Part shown: positions 28,263 through 36,190 of the stretch, in pieces | How positions within the stretch are numbered: position 1 is the stretch's first letter | Layout of the letters: the number at the start of each line of letters is the position of its first letter | IMG/VR virus record: IMGVR_UViG_3300030693_000022 | Coordinates: 1 to 37,517 of that record | Reading direction: 5' to 3' (one strand) | Length of the DNA stretch: 37,517 nt | Source of the DNA: a virus | Position numbers and translations under genes: made by a program | The notes under the pieces: generated by a model | The model's database searches: none | What the model was told of the DNA's origin: nothing | What the model saw: the letters and a program-made list of their open reading frames with translations, nothing else

Positions 28263-29254
28263 CCTTCCAATTCAAACCCGCCGTCCGCCGCGACGTGAAC
28301 CTGCTGATCGGCCTGGCTGGCGGCACGGGTAGCGGCAAGACCTTCACCGCCCTGCGCCTCGCAACCGGCCTGGCTGGCGGCCAGAAATTCGCCCTGATCG
28401 ACACCGAAGCCGGCCGCGCAAACCACTACGCCGACCAGTTCGCTTTCGACCATGGCGACCTACGCGCGCCGTTCACCCCTGACGCCTACACCGAGGCCAT
28501 CCTGTCCGCCGATGCGGCTGGATACCCCGTCATCGTGGTTGACTCGATGAGCCACGAATGGGCGGGCGATGGCGGCATTCTCGACTGGCAGGAGGCCGAG
28601 CTTGACCGCATGGCTGGCGACAACTGGCAAAAGCGCGAGGCGTGCAAGATGGCCGCTTGGATCAAGCCCAAGCTGTCGCACAAGCACATGATGCAGAAGC
28701 TCCTGCAGGTACGCGCCCACCTGATCCTGTGCTTCCGTGCGGAGCCCAAGGTGGACATCGCCAAGGACGACCGCGGCAAGACCATCATCATCCCCAAGCA
28801 GAGCCTCACCGGCCTCGATGGATGGATACCCGTCACCGAGAAGAACCTGCCCTTCGAGCTGACCGTCTCGTTCCTCTTCACAGCCGACCATCCGGGCGTC
28901 CCCAAGCCCATCAAGCTCCAGGAGCAGCACAAGCCGCTGTTCCCCCTCAATCAGCCCATCACCGAGGAGTCTGGCCGGCTCATCGCCGCGTGGGCAAAGG
29001 GTGGCGTGCCACCCGCACCACCGGCCAAGAAGGAGTTCAACCTTGCAGACGCTCTCAAATCTCTGGAGCCGTTTGGTGCAGACCTGGAGACGGTCACCAA
29101 GTATCTCGGACACGCTCCTACCGCAAGTGACCGCAAGAAGCTGGGTGACCTCTATAGACAGCTCCACGCCGCTGCAATGCATCCAGATCCATCCGGATCG
29201 CCGGGGGCTGAGGGCGGAGTGGGTTCCGATGACGCAGCGGGTCAGGGCGGGTAG
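28259..29254 (+). CDS. RecA-like recombination ATPase (Sak-type)
   Basis: A 331-residue protein with Walker A GGTGSGKT (21-28) and Walker B VIVVDSMSHEW (D95), in a RecA-fold layout (ALRLATGLAGGQKFALIDTEAGRANHYADQF). It continues with FRAEPKVDIAKDDRGKTIIIPKQSLTGLDGWIPVTEKNLPFELTVSFLFT, typical of phage ATPases of the AAA/Sak4-like group that assist single-strand annealing recombination. The C-terminal 80 residues are charged and less conserved. GGAGG lies close before ATG 28259. It is paired with the exonuclease-like gene. ATPase call firm; recombination role inferred. Confidence 0.82.
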   Translation: MTFQFKPAVRRDVNLLIGLAGGTGSGKTFTALRLATGLAGGQKFALIDTEAGRANHYADQFAFDHGDLRAPFTPDAYTEAILSADAAGYPVIVVDSMSHEWAGDGGILDWQEAELDRMAGDNWQKREACKMAAWIKPKLSHKHMMQKLLQVRAHLILCFRAEPKVDIAKDDRGKTIIIPKQSLTGLDGWIPVTEKNLPFELTVSFLFTADHPGVPKPIKLQEQHKPLFPLNQPITEESGRLIAAWAKGGVPPAPPAKKEFNLADALKSLEPFGADLETVTKYLGHAPTASDRKKLGDLYRQLHAAAMHPDPSGSPGAEGGVGSDDAAGQGG

Positions 29255-29643
29255 TGACCACCCTCCACATCCTGACGCCTAGGGGTGAGCCGGTCGATAT
29301 GCCGGCTCTTCTCCCGTTCTATCGATTCATCGTCGCTGAGCCGGTCAGGATTGGCAAGGCTGGCCGTCTTGTCGATGGCTATTGGCTCAGGGCGCGCCAC
29401 AAGCACTGGCGCGAATCCCTGGGCCTCATGCAGCGCCTAGGTTGCGTTGAATGGGGGCAGACGACTCAGTATGAGTGGAACCTAGCTCAAAGGTCACGGA
29501 CTCCCGAACAGACTCGCGCAGCACCTTTATTCGGGTTGCCGATACCTGGTACACCTGGTTCAGTTCCTGAAGAAGACTGGCCCCCTCAGAACCGCGACTA
29601 TCCGGACGTGCTCCCGCCTGGAGGAGAGCGACGGAAGCCTTGA
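29254..29643 (+). CDS. Hypothetical protein at end of the rightward operon
   Basis: A 129-residue product from GTG 29254, whose G is the last base of the ATPase stop (TAGTG). The first 75 residues look folded (LHILTPRGEPVDMPALLPFYRFIVAEPVRIGKAGRLVDGYWLRARHKHWRESLGLMQRLGCVEWGQTT), the rest is Pro/Gly/Arg-rich. The last 218 bases overlap, on the opposite strand, the HTH gene 29426-29962. The overlap makes the C-terminal half doubtful; the first half is likely coding. Function unknown. Confidence 0.55.
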   Translation: MTTLHILTPRGEPVDMPALLPFYRFIVAEPVRIGKAGRLVDGYWLRARHKHWRESLGLMQRLGCVEWGQTTQYEWNLAQRSRTPEQTRAAPLFGLPIPGTPGSVPEEDWPPQNRDYPDVLPPGGERRKP

Positions 29644-29962
29644 GCTTGATGTCGGCCATGGCGGCGTTCTCGGGGTCGACCTGGGACAACTCGTGGATCG
29701 ACTCCAGCGCGTCGAGACGCATGCCGCCGATCAGGGACTCGAATTCGTCGGCAAACTCCTGAGCCGTCAGCGCGTCGAACTGGTCATCCGCCTTGACCTT
29801 CTCGATGGCGTTCCATGCCGCCCTGAGTGACGGGATCGACCGGACGTACTGCTGGAGTTTGAAGGGACGAATCCGAAGGTGCCGAGACGCCAGGATCAGG
29901 TCGCCCTTGCACTCCACGAGGATCTTGCGCACGCCGCTCTCGTTCATGCTGTCGAAGTTCAT
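29426..29962 (-). CDS. HTH protein, candidate small terminase subunit
   Basis: A 178-residue protein with an N-terminal helix-turn-helix-like segment (GVRKILVECKGDLILASRHLRIRPFKLQQYVRSIPSLRAAW) followed by long helices (ADDQFDALTAQEFADEFESLIGGMRLDALESIHELSQ...) and a final LLQELNQVYQVSATRIKVLRES. The pattern of HTH, central oligomerisation helices and variable tail, and the length (P22 small terminase 162 residues) fit a terminase small subunit or a regulator of packaging. It is in the ejection-protein operon, far from the large subunit. GGAG lies eight bases before ATG 29962. Call moderate. Confidence 0.6.
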   Translation of the reverse strand: MNFDSMNESGVRKILVECKGDLILASRHLRIRPFKLQQYVRSIPSLRAAWNAIEKVKADDQFDALTAQEFADEFESLIGGMRLDALESIHELSQVDPENAAMADIKLKASVALLQAGARPDSRGSEGASLLQELNQVYQVSATRIKVLRESVRESVTFELGSTHTESSAPIQRNLGAA

Positions 29963-30007
29963 TTTCTCTACTCCATTGACTCTCGGGAGACCAGCCGATG
30001 CCAGACC

Positions 30008-31354
30008 TCATGCCTCAAGTCCTTTTGCATACCCCATCGCCTGCAGCTGGGGCAGTTGCTTCACCATGCGCCCCCTGCCTATGTCTGTGCGGTAGAAAGG
30101 CGAGTTCGGGATTTTCACCTTCTTCAGAGCCGAGTACGCAGACCTCCTTGCTCCGGAGATTGTCTTGCCCGTTCCAGTGCACACCAGCACGTAGTCTCCC
30201 GACGTGACCCAGTGCGGCATCTCCACCACCTTGCCGTCGATCTCGACCGGTGCCTCGCCCATCATGATCTCTGAGGGGTGGATGTGCTCCAGGTCATCCG
30301 CGGCCCCGTACACAGGGATGCCGCACACCTCTTTGTTAGTGAGCTTCGAATATGGGAAGTCGGGGATCGCCATGACGACAGAGATACCGACCTCTCCCTC
30401 CTCAAACTCGATGGTGTCGCGACCATGAAGAAGATCAAGCATCCACTGAACAGGGTCGCCGCGCATCTGAGATATGACGTTGTGGCGAAGCGGCCATCCG
30501 TCGCGCATCGTCCACTCCATGGGCCACGGGTGGCCCTTGTCATCGATGATGCAGTTGTTGTCGATGTAGCCGACATATCCGATCTTCTTCAGGTATGGCT
30601 CGATGGGGTAAAGCACCTGATCGGCCAGCTTGCTCTTGAGCACCGGCCTGGTCAGCGTTCCCATCTCCCCGGTGGCAACCCCAAGGTCACCATTCATGAG
30701 CTTCTTGTTCTCCCAATTCTCGTAGAGCCACTTGCTCCAGCCGCCGGGGCCGTACCAGCCCCCGACCGCCATCTCTATGCCGACCTTCTTCTCCTGGAGG
30801 ATGAAGCCCTCGGCCTTCGCGGCTTTACGGAGGTCTTCGCGGCCCTTCCAGCGCTGGAGCATGTGAACCATGTCACCAGCGTTATGGGCCACGTAGCTGA
30901 GCGCCTTGTTGGCATCGCCGCTGGGCTTGGACACGAGCATCTCGGGATGCTTTTTGACGTGAGCGATGGCAGCGTCATAGTCGTGAAACGCGATGGACTG
31001 CATGATCTCAATTCCATGCTGAGCCATTAGCTTTTGGCCGTGCTCGCGGTCAAGCTCCATCTTGGCGGCGTCGAGACCGCCACAGAAGACCGGGTATCCG
31101 CGCTTGATGAGCGCGTCCATCATGTCCACGTAGTACGTGTTGTCGGGCATGTAGATGAGGTCTGCCCAGTCGAACCACTTGCGCTGCACCTCGTTGAGAT
31201 CGCGCACCTTGTTGATGATCCCCTCGCCCGACCGGCGCTGCTCACCACCGGGCCGCGGACGGTCGTACCACAGGCATTGATGGCCGTAGTCCTGGGCACG
31301 CATCAGCATGTCCAGGCAGTTGGAGGTCGTGTCGATGCAGAGGATGCGGCTCAT
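30008..31354 (-). CDS. PurD-like ATP-grasp ligase
   Basis: The 448-residue protein has the three PurD-type domains: an N-terminal Rossmann-like part (RILCIDTTSNCLDMLMRAQDYGH), the ATP-grasp core with VSKPSGDANKA (K143), ILQEKKVGIEMAVGG, GDLGVATGEMG (D223) and WPMEWTMRDGWP (E280), and the C-terminal domain DYVLVCTGTGKTISGARRSAYSALKKV...YRTDIG. PurD joins glycine to phosphoribosylamine in purine synthesis; in this relative the canonical E-x-N metal site is E-x-T. It may couple an amino acid or acid to another acceptor. The gene follows the gp16-like ejection gene (ATGA), so it is expressed with virion genes. Family call firm; substrate unknown. Confidence 0.82.
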   Translation of the reverse strand: MSRILCIDTTSNCLDMLMRAQDYGHQCLWYDRPRPGGEQRRSGEGIINKVRDLNEVQRKWFDWADLIYMPDNTYYVDMMDALIKRGYPVFCGGLDAAKMELDREHGQKLMAQHGIEIMQSIAFHDYDAAIAHVKKHPEMLVSKPSGDANKALSYVAHNAGDMVHMLQRWKGREDLRKAAKAEGFILQEKKVGIEMAVGGWYGPGGWSKWLYENWENKKLMNGDLGVATGEMGTLTRPVLKSKLADQVLYPIEPYLKKIGYVGYIDNNCIIDDKGHPWPMEWTMRDGWPLRHNVISQMRGDPVQWMLDLLHGRDTIEFEEGEVGISVVMAIPDFPYSKLTNKEVCGIPVYGAADDLEHIHPSEIMMGEAPVEIDGKVVEMPHWVTSGDYVLVCTGTGKTISGARRSAYSALKKVKIPNSPFYRTDIGRGRMVKQLPQLQAMGYAKGLEA

Positions 31355-33042
31355 TGCGAGTCAGGCGGTTTAGGTATCTGATTTTGCTGGAGAATCGCCG
31401 CGAGCAGTGCAGGATTGTTGTGGGCGACGGCGAGCGCCTGCTGATAGGTGCTCACGCGCGGGACGGTCTGGGGGATGGCCCAGTTGCGCTGGCCGTAGTC
31501 GGAGAGCAGAGCTTTGCGGGCGAGCGGGCGGCCCAGGAGCACGTCTGCGGCCGCTCCGAAGTGTCCTTGCGTTGCCGCCAGACCTGCCGCCCCCATACTC
31601 GCCACGCTGTGGTCTGCCGCGCCTCCTGTGCGGGCCGTCGACTGCAGCGCGCGAGGGTACTGGTTGGCCGCCGTGGCGATGGTCTTGGCGTTTCCAGACA
31701 GCGGCTTGTCGTTGCCCACCTTCGCCAGCTTGGCCGCATTGATGTTGCCCATCTCGTCGGCTGCGGCCTCGTAGTCGTAGGACTTGGCCACGCGCTGGCG
31801 GGCGGACTGGAACCGCCCCACTAGGTCGCTGTTGCCGGTCTTCTCCAGGCCGCGCCCCACGAAGTCCTCGAGCGCGTTGGCCGTCGCCTTCTGAGCCGCG
31901 CCCAGCTCGTAGTCGCCCTTACGGTAGCTCTCCGTCGCCTGCGCCCGGAGTGACTTGATCTTGGGCATCGCGTAGCCGGGCGGGTAGTCCGACTGCTGGA
32001 GCACCTTGTGCAGATCGGTGAACTCCTTCGGCAGCGTCTTGCCCTCGTGCTGAGCGATGGTCGAGCGCTCCGACCAAATCTTGTCCGCGGCGTTGCGCAG
32101 CTGGTCGTCCGTGCGCCAGACGGGATTGCTGCCTTGAGGCCCGGCCGCGCCCCTCATGCCAACGCCCTGCTTGGTGGCCTTGTCCGCGTCGGTGATCTCC
32201 TTGACGATCGATCCGTACTCCTCGCGGATGGGCTTGAGGTTGGCCGGCAGGATGGGCGTCCCCTCGGGCAGTCCAAGGTCCTTGGCCGCCAGCTTGGGCA
32301 GCGCTGCCTCGTTCATCGCCGACGCCTGGTGCTCGGTCGCCGTCTTGCCGCCGATCCAGCCCAGCACCTTGGCAACAGGCGACGTCGTGCCGGTCATCTG
32401 GGGCGGCACCTTGATGCCAGAGTCGACTGCCTGCTTGGGGATGGTGACCTGTGGGGAGTCGGGGGCGAACTTGGGAGGCGTTGCGATGCCCCCCTCGTTG
32501 GCCTTGGCCGCTTTGACGCCGAGGAATCCCGGCGCTTGGTTGATCGCCTCATGCACACCCGCGCCGACCATCTGGCGCGCGGTGCCCGGTTCTCCGTAGT
32601 TGATCGCCTTCTCTGCGCCGGAACCGACCGCATCGACACCCTTGCCGATGAGCGACAGCGGGTTGTACTGAGCGATGGCCTTTCCGGCTGGCCCGGAGGG
32701 TTGGTAGGTCAGAGCGCTGCGCACGGAGTCGCGGAATCCCTGAGCATTCCCCTCGGGCTTGTCCCGGAGCGCATCCCGAGCCATCGCCGCCCCGCCCATG
32801 ACGTCGGACACAGGCTTGGCGATCATCCCGCTCGCCATGTTCAGCCCAGCCTCTCCGACCGGCCCCAGGATGGCGCTGATCACGCTCTTTAGCGCGGACG
32901 GCTTGGCGTCGTTCTCGGCCTCCTGCTTGGCGAGCCAGGAGGTATCGGGCTTGGATGGTGCGGCCGGCTTGGCCCAGTCAGGCACCGAGCCGGCACCGGA
33001 GGCAGCAGGCTTGGCCCAGTCGGGGACTTGTTCGCCAGCCAT
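31351..33042 (-). CDS. Putative ejection (internal virion) protein, P22 gp16-like position
   Basis: A 563-residue protein, mostly Ala/Gly/Lys-rich helix-forming sequence. It begins with two copies of VPDWAKPAA (about 6-14 and 20-28), a weak hydrophobic region (ALKSVISAILGPVGEAGLNMASGM), a long soluble body and a C-terminal part with AAGLAATQGHFGAAADVLLGRPLARKALL. Composition and its being third in the operon of three large internal-type proteins match P22 gp16, which enters the cell with the DNA. Start ATG overlaps the previous stop (TGATG). No enzyme motif found. Function by context. Confidence 0.65.
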   Translation of the reverse strand: MAGEQVPDWAKPAASGAGSVPDWAKPAAPSKPDTSWLAKQEAENDAKPSALKSVISAILGPVGEAGLNMASGMIAKPVSDVMGGAAMARDALRDKPEGNAQGFRDSVRSALTYQPSGPAGKAIAQYNPLSLIGKGVDAVGSGAEKAINYGEPGTARQMVGAGVHEAINQAPGFLGVKAAKANEGGIATPPKFAPDSPQVTIPKQAVDSGIKVPPQMTGTTSPVAKVLGWIGGKTATEHQASAMNEAALPKLAAKDLGLPEGTPILPANLKPIREEYGSIVKEITDADKATKQGVGMRGAAGPQGSNPVWRTDDQLRNAADKIWSERSTIAQHEGKTLPKEFTDLHKVLQQSDYPPGYAMPKIKSLRAQATESYRKGDYELGAAQKATANALEDFVGRGLEKTGNSDLVGRFQSARQRVAKSYDYEAAADEMGNINAAKLAKVGNDKPLSGNAKTIATAANQYPRALQSTARTGGAADHSVASMGAAGLAATQGHFGAAADVLLGRPLARKALLSDYGQRNWAIPQTVPRVSTYQQALAVAHNNPALLAAILQQNQIPKPPDSQ

Positions 33043-34544
33043 CAGGGATCGATCCCGAAGTGCGCCTTGAACTGCGCCTTCATCTCAGGGTGGGCCTTGA
33101 CGTAGGCGATATCGTCCGCACTCGGCTTGGGTTGCCCCGGCGCCGTGTTGCGGTTCTTGCGCAACTCTGTCGCCACGTCCTGGGGTGCCTGCCGGCCGCG
33201 ATCCATTTCCTTGCGCATCACCGCCACCTTGGCCGCGAACGCCTCAGGGCTGTCCGATGCTGCCAGCAACTCGCGCGCGTGCTCCTTGTCGCTGACGGTT
33301 GCAGTGCCCTTGGGGTTGATCGACCGAGCGTACTCGTTGACGAACGTGTTGATCGACGTGAGGAATGCGCCCGTAGCCGGATCGTTGGCTTCCGTCTTGC
33401 CTGCGATGATGGCCTTGTTGAGGCTGCGCCAGTCACCTCGAGGCACCTTGGAGGCGGCATCCATCATGATGTCCGCGCCGCCCTGTGCCGCGCCTGCTGC
33501 GATGGCCGTGTTGGCGCCGGCTGCACCTGCGGTACGCATTCCGGAGGTCTCGAATGCGTTGTCTGCCGCGTAGTTCTTCATGTCGTATTGCGGGTTGATC
33601 TTGAGCGCCTTCTCCAGCACCTTCTCCCGCAGACCACCCTTGGTGCTGAGAGACTTCGGATCGACCTTTCCTGCTGCGACGGCCTGGGCCACAAGGTCAA
33701 CGTCCCCCGGATCGGCGGACCCGCCACCAGAGGCCGCCTTCTGAACGCGAGCCTTGGCCGCCTTCGCCTCGTTGAGATCGATCTGAGACTGACGCAACGG
33801 CGCCTTGGCATCCGGTGCGGCGCCCTCCATCCGATCCTCTGCGCGCCCCTTGCGCCCGGCGTCCTGACCCGCGATCTGAGCACGCAGCCCCGCGCTATCC
33901 GCCTGTTCCTTGCGCAGCATCAGGTTGAGCTCGGCCAGTTGCTGCTTTCCCTCCTGCGAAAGCATCTCCTTGTGCTGCATCAGCGCGTAGTACAGCGGCA
34001 TGCCGGTGATGCCCTGCTCCTGCAGCTTGGAGGCCATGTCATGCAGGTTGGGCAGCGCAGACTGGATCGCCGCCGTGACCTGGGGAGGCGGCGGCGGGAG
34101 GCCCTGGGATGGGTCTTGCCCTTGGGGTGGCGGCTGGAGGCTCTGAGGGGCCTGCTGGGTCGGTTGCTGGGGCGGTGCCTTGGGTGAGGTGTAGGGCGGC
34201 AACTGCGGCGGTTGCTGCTGCTGAGGAGGGGGCCCCATCTGTTGCGGCGGCGGCCCCATCTGCCGGCCCGGCATCTGACCGGGCGGCATCATGGGCGGGC
34301 GCTGCTGGGGCGGTATGCCTTGCGGAGGCTGCGGCATTCCCTGCCCTTGAGGGGGCATCGGCTGCGACTGCGCGCCGGGCGGGGGCGGCAATGGTGGCGG
34401 GGGCTGAGCGATCGTGTTCGCCCACGCCGACAGACCCTGGTTCTGCTGGTTCTGCTGGTCGATCAGCTGCTGATAGCGAGCTCGCTGAGTGGCCTCGTCA
34501 AGGCCCTCGTAGTAGCCAGAGACTGCGCTTCCGTAGAGTGGCAT
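33042..34544 (-). CDS. Putative ejection protein with Pro/Gln-rich N-terminus, P22 gp20-like position
   Basis: A 500-residue protein. After a short folded start (SAVSGYYEGLDEATQRARYQQLIDQQNQQNQGL), residues about 48-160 are a Pro/Gln/Met/Gly-rich low-complexity segment (PPPPLPPPPGAQ..., MPPQGQGMPQPPQ). The rest is charged and helical (about 165-500). Such disordered, Pro/Gln-rich proteins are common among phage internal proteins that must unfold to pass through the tail. It follows the first ejection gene with 1 base between stop and start and precedes the third. P22 gp20 is 471 residues. Role by context. Confidence 0.65.
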   Translation of the reverse strand: MPLYGSAVSGYYEGLDEATQRARYQQLIDQQNQQNQGLSAWANTIAQPPPPLPPPPGAQSQPMPPQGQGMPQPPQGIPPQQRPPMMPPGQMPGRQMGPPPQQMGPPPQQQQPPQLPPYTSPKAPPQQPTQQAPQSLQPPPQGQDPSQGLPPPPPQVTAAIQSALPNLHDMASKLQEQGITGMPLYYALMQHKEMLSQEGKQQLAELNLMLRKEQADSAGLRAQIAGQDAGRKGRAEDRMEGAAPDAKAPLRQSQIDLNEAKAAKARVQKAASGGGSADPGDVDLVAQAVAAGKVDPKSLSTKGGLREKVLEKALKINPQYDMKNYAADNAFETSGMRTAGAAGANTAIAAGAAQGGADIMMDAASKVPRGDWRSLNKAIIAGKTEANDPATGAFLTSINTFVNEYARSINPKGTATVSDKEHARELLAASDSPEAFAAKVAVMRKEMDRGRQAPQDVATELRKNRNTAPGQPKPSADDIAYVKAHPEMKAQFKAHFGIDP

Positions 34545-34545
34545 A

Positions 34546-35538
34546 TCAGTCTCCAGACCCGCCGCTGCCGCCGCTCAGGTCGTTGTTCGCGTACTGGCTT
34601 CCGTCCGATCCGTAATAGGAGTTCCCGGAGTTGAGCGACGACGGGCTGTTGAACCAGCTGCTCAAACTAGACCACGGCGTCTGGCCGCTGGAGTTGGCAG
34701 TGTTGAGTCCGCCTACCGCGTTGCCCAATCCCTTCAACGCTCCGGCCTGCTGCTGGGCCGCGAACTGGTTGCCGGCGAGGGTGTTGCTGTAGGCGTTCGC
34801 GCCGGCCCCGCTGCCGTAGTTCATGTAAGGGATAGCCTGGTTTTGCTGCTGCTGATACGGCGACATGGCCGTGGCCAGACCGGATGCATAGGCTGAGGCG
34901 TTGGCGCCAGGCTGAGCCGCGGCGTACTGCTGCGCGGTGAGCGGGATCTGGCTCGCCTGCCCCTGATCCTGAAGTCCTTGCTGGCTCAGCGCGGCCAAAC
35001 CCTGAGCGCCCTGTGTTTGGCGCTGCAGCTGCTGGTTCTGCCAATCGATGTTGAAATTCTCGTTCGCCTGCTGCGCCATCCCCGCGCCCGCGCCCGACTG
35101 CCCCAGCCCGTACTGGCTGGAGATCGCGTTGGCCTGATCCCCGACCTGCTGCTGCGTTCGGTTGTACAGAGCCTGCTGCGGGTCGAACGCCGTCTGATAC
35201 AGCTGCTGACCAGCCTGCTGCAGCTGCTGACCAGCCGCCCCATAGGATTGCCCCAACTGCTGTTGCTGCTGTACGTACGGCTGGTAGTTGATCGCGTTGG
35301 CTTGCTGCAGGGACTGGTACAGCCCCTGGTCGGAGATGTTGTTCAGGCCTCCGTTGGCGTTGAGTTGAGACTGATCGGTGGACTGGTTGCCCTGCCACCC
35401 CGCGTCCGCCCCACTCAGGCCGGTCGGCGTGTACATGGTGTTGCCGGCTCCACCTGTGGTGCCAGTCTTTCCGCCACCCGAGGTCGAGTTGGCGGCTCCG
35501 TAAAGTGACGCGGCAGCGCCTATCCAGGCCGCCGGCAC
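34546..35538 (-). CDS. Putative ejection protein, Gln-rich, P22 gp7-like position
   Basis: A 330-residue protein with start GPAAWIGAAASLYGAANSTSGG-like (GTG at 35538 is read as Met), then a Gln-rich region (about 60-230, for example QQQQQLGQSYGAAGQQLQQAGQQLYQ) and a Ser/Gly/Asn-rich tail ending GGSGGSGD. It has no cofactor or membrane signature beyond a short Ala-rich start. It is the first of three ejection-type genes in this operon. GGTGG lies five bases upstream of the GTG. An upstream five-codon frame from ATG (35553-35555) ends just before it. Function by context. Confidence 0.62.
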   Translation of the reverse strand: MPAAWIGAAASLYGAANSTSGGGKTGTTGGAGNTMYTPTGLSGADAGWQGNQSTDQSQLNANGGLNNISDQGLYQSLQQANAINYQPYVQQQQQLGQSYGAAGQQLQQAGQQLYQTAFDPQQALYNRTQQQVGDQANAISSQYGLGQSGAGAGMAQQANENFNIDWQNQQLQRQTQGAQGLAALSQQGLQDQGQASQIPLTAQQYAAAQPGANASAYASGLATAMSPYQQQQNQAIPYMNYGSGAGANAYSNTLAGNQFAAQQQAGALKGLGNAVGGLNTANSSGQTPWSSLSSWFNSPSSLNSGNSYYGSDGSQYANNDLSGGSGGSGD

Positions 35539-35555
35539 CTAAACCACCCACACCA

Positions 35556-35564
35556 TGGTATAAT
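35556..35564 (+). promoter_or_regulatory. Extended -10 promoter for the homing endonuclease gene
   Basis: TGGTATAAT: an exact TATAAT (35559-35564) with the TGn extension. No good -35 hexamer is seen at 16 to 18 bases, as is usual for extended -10 promoters. It lies 20 bases before the start of the NUMOD4-HNH gene (35585), giving that gene its own transcription against the flow of neighbouring genes. Confidence 0.7.
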
Positions 35565-35584
35565 CTGACATTTTAGGAACTCCT

Positions 35585-36190
35585 ATGGATGAAGTCTGGT
35601 TGCCGATTGGCGGATACGAAGGTCTTTACTCGGTCAGCAACCTGGGCCGAATAAGGAGTGAGGCCAGAACCTGCAAGGCCGGTTTCAACAAGATCAGGAA
35701 GGTTAAGGAGCGCATCATGGCGCTCCCCGTATGCCACAGTGATCACGGGTACAGACAGGTTAGGCTGAATCGAGACAACGGAGGTAGGACATTCCTTGTC
35801 CACCTCTTGGTGATCCGAACGTTCGTCGGCGAACCACCCGAGGGAATGGAATGCGCCCACCTCGATGGAGACAGAACCAACCCCGCATTGTCCAACCTTG
35901 AGTGGAAGACTCACGTCGAAAATGAAAGGGACAAGAGGCTTCACGGGACATTCCTTAGCGGTGAAAAATGCCCCTGGTCGAAGCTGACTGACGAACAGGT
36001 CGCAGCCATACGTGCCGACAAAAGGCGGCAATGGCTGATCGCTGAATCGTACGGAATGTCTCAATGCCAAATCTCCAGGATCATTGGCCGGAAGCGCCGT
36101 GTAACGCAACCTGTTGCGCATCGAACGACCACCCCTCAGGACTCCACGGCACGCGCCGACCCCGATCCAGCCGGATGCACACCGTCATGA
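35585..36190 (+). CDS. NUMOD4-HNH homing endonuclease
   Basis: A 201-residue protein with NUMOD4 at 4-30 (WLPIGGYEGLYSVSNLGRIRS), HNH at 70-110 (FLVHLLVIRTFVGEPPEGMECAHLDGDRTNPALSNLEWKTH, with H73, H92, N104) and a C-terminal DNA-binding unit (SGEKCPWSKLTDEQVAAIRADKRRQWLIAESYGMSQCQISRIIGRKRR). It should cut intron- or gene-free sites and move by homing. Its last 36 residues (about 166-201) lie antisense over the end of the 2OG oxygenase gene; the family normally ends near residue 173, so the tail is probably read-through. AGGA lies upstream of ATG 35585. Confidence 0.88.
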   Translation: MDEVWLPIGGYEGLYSVSNLGRIRSEARTCKAGFNKIRKVKERIMALPVCHSDHGYRQVRLNRDNGGRTFLVHLLVIRTFVGEPPEGMECAHLDGDRTNPALSNLEWKTHVENERDKRLHGTFLSGEKCPWSKLTDEQVAAIRADKRRQWLIAESYGMSQCQISRIIGRKRRVTQPVAHRTTTPQDSTARADPDPAGCTPS

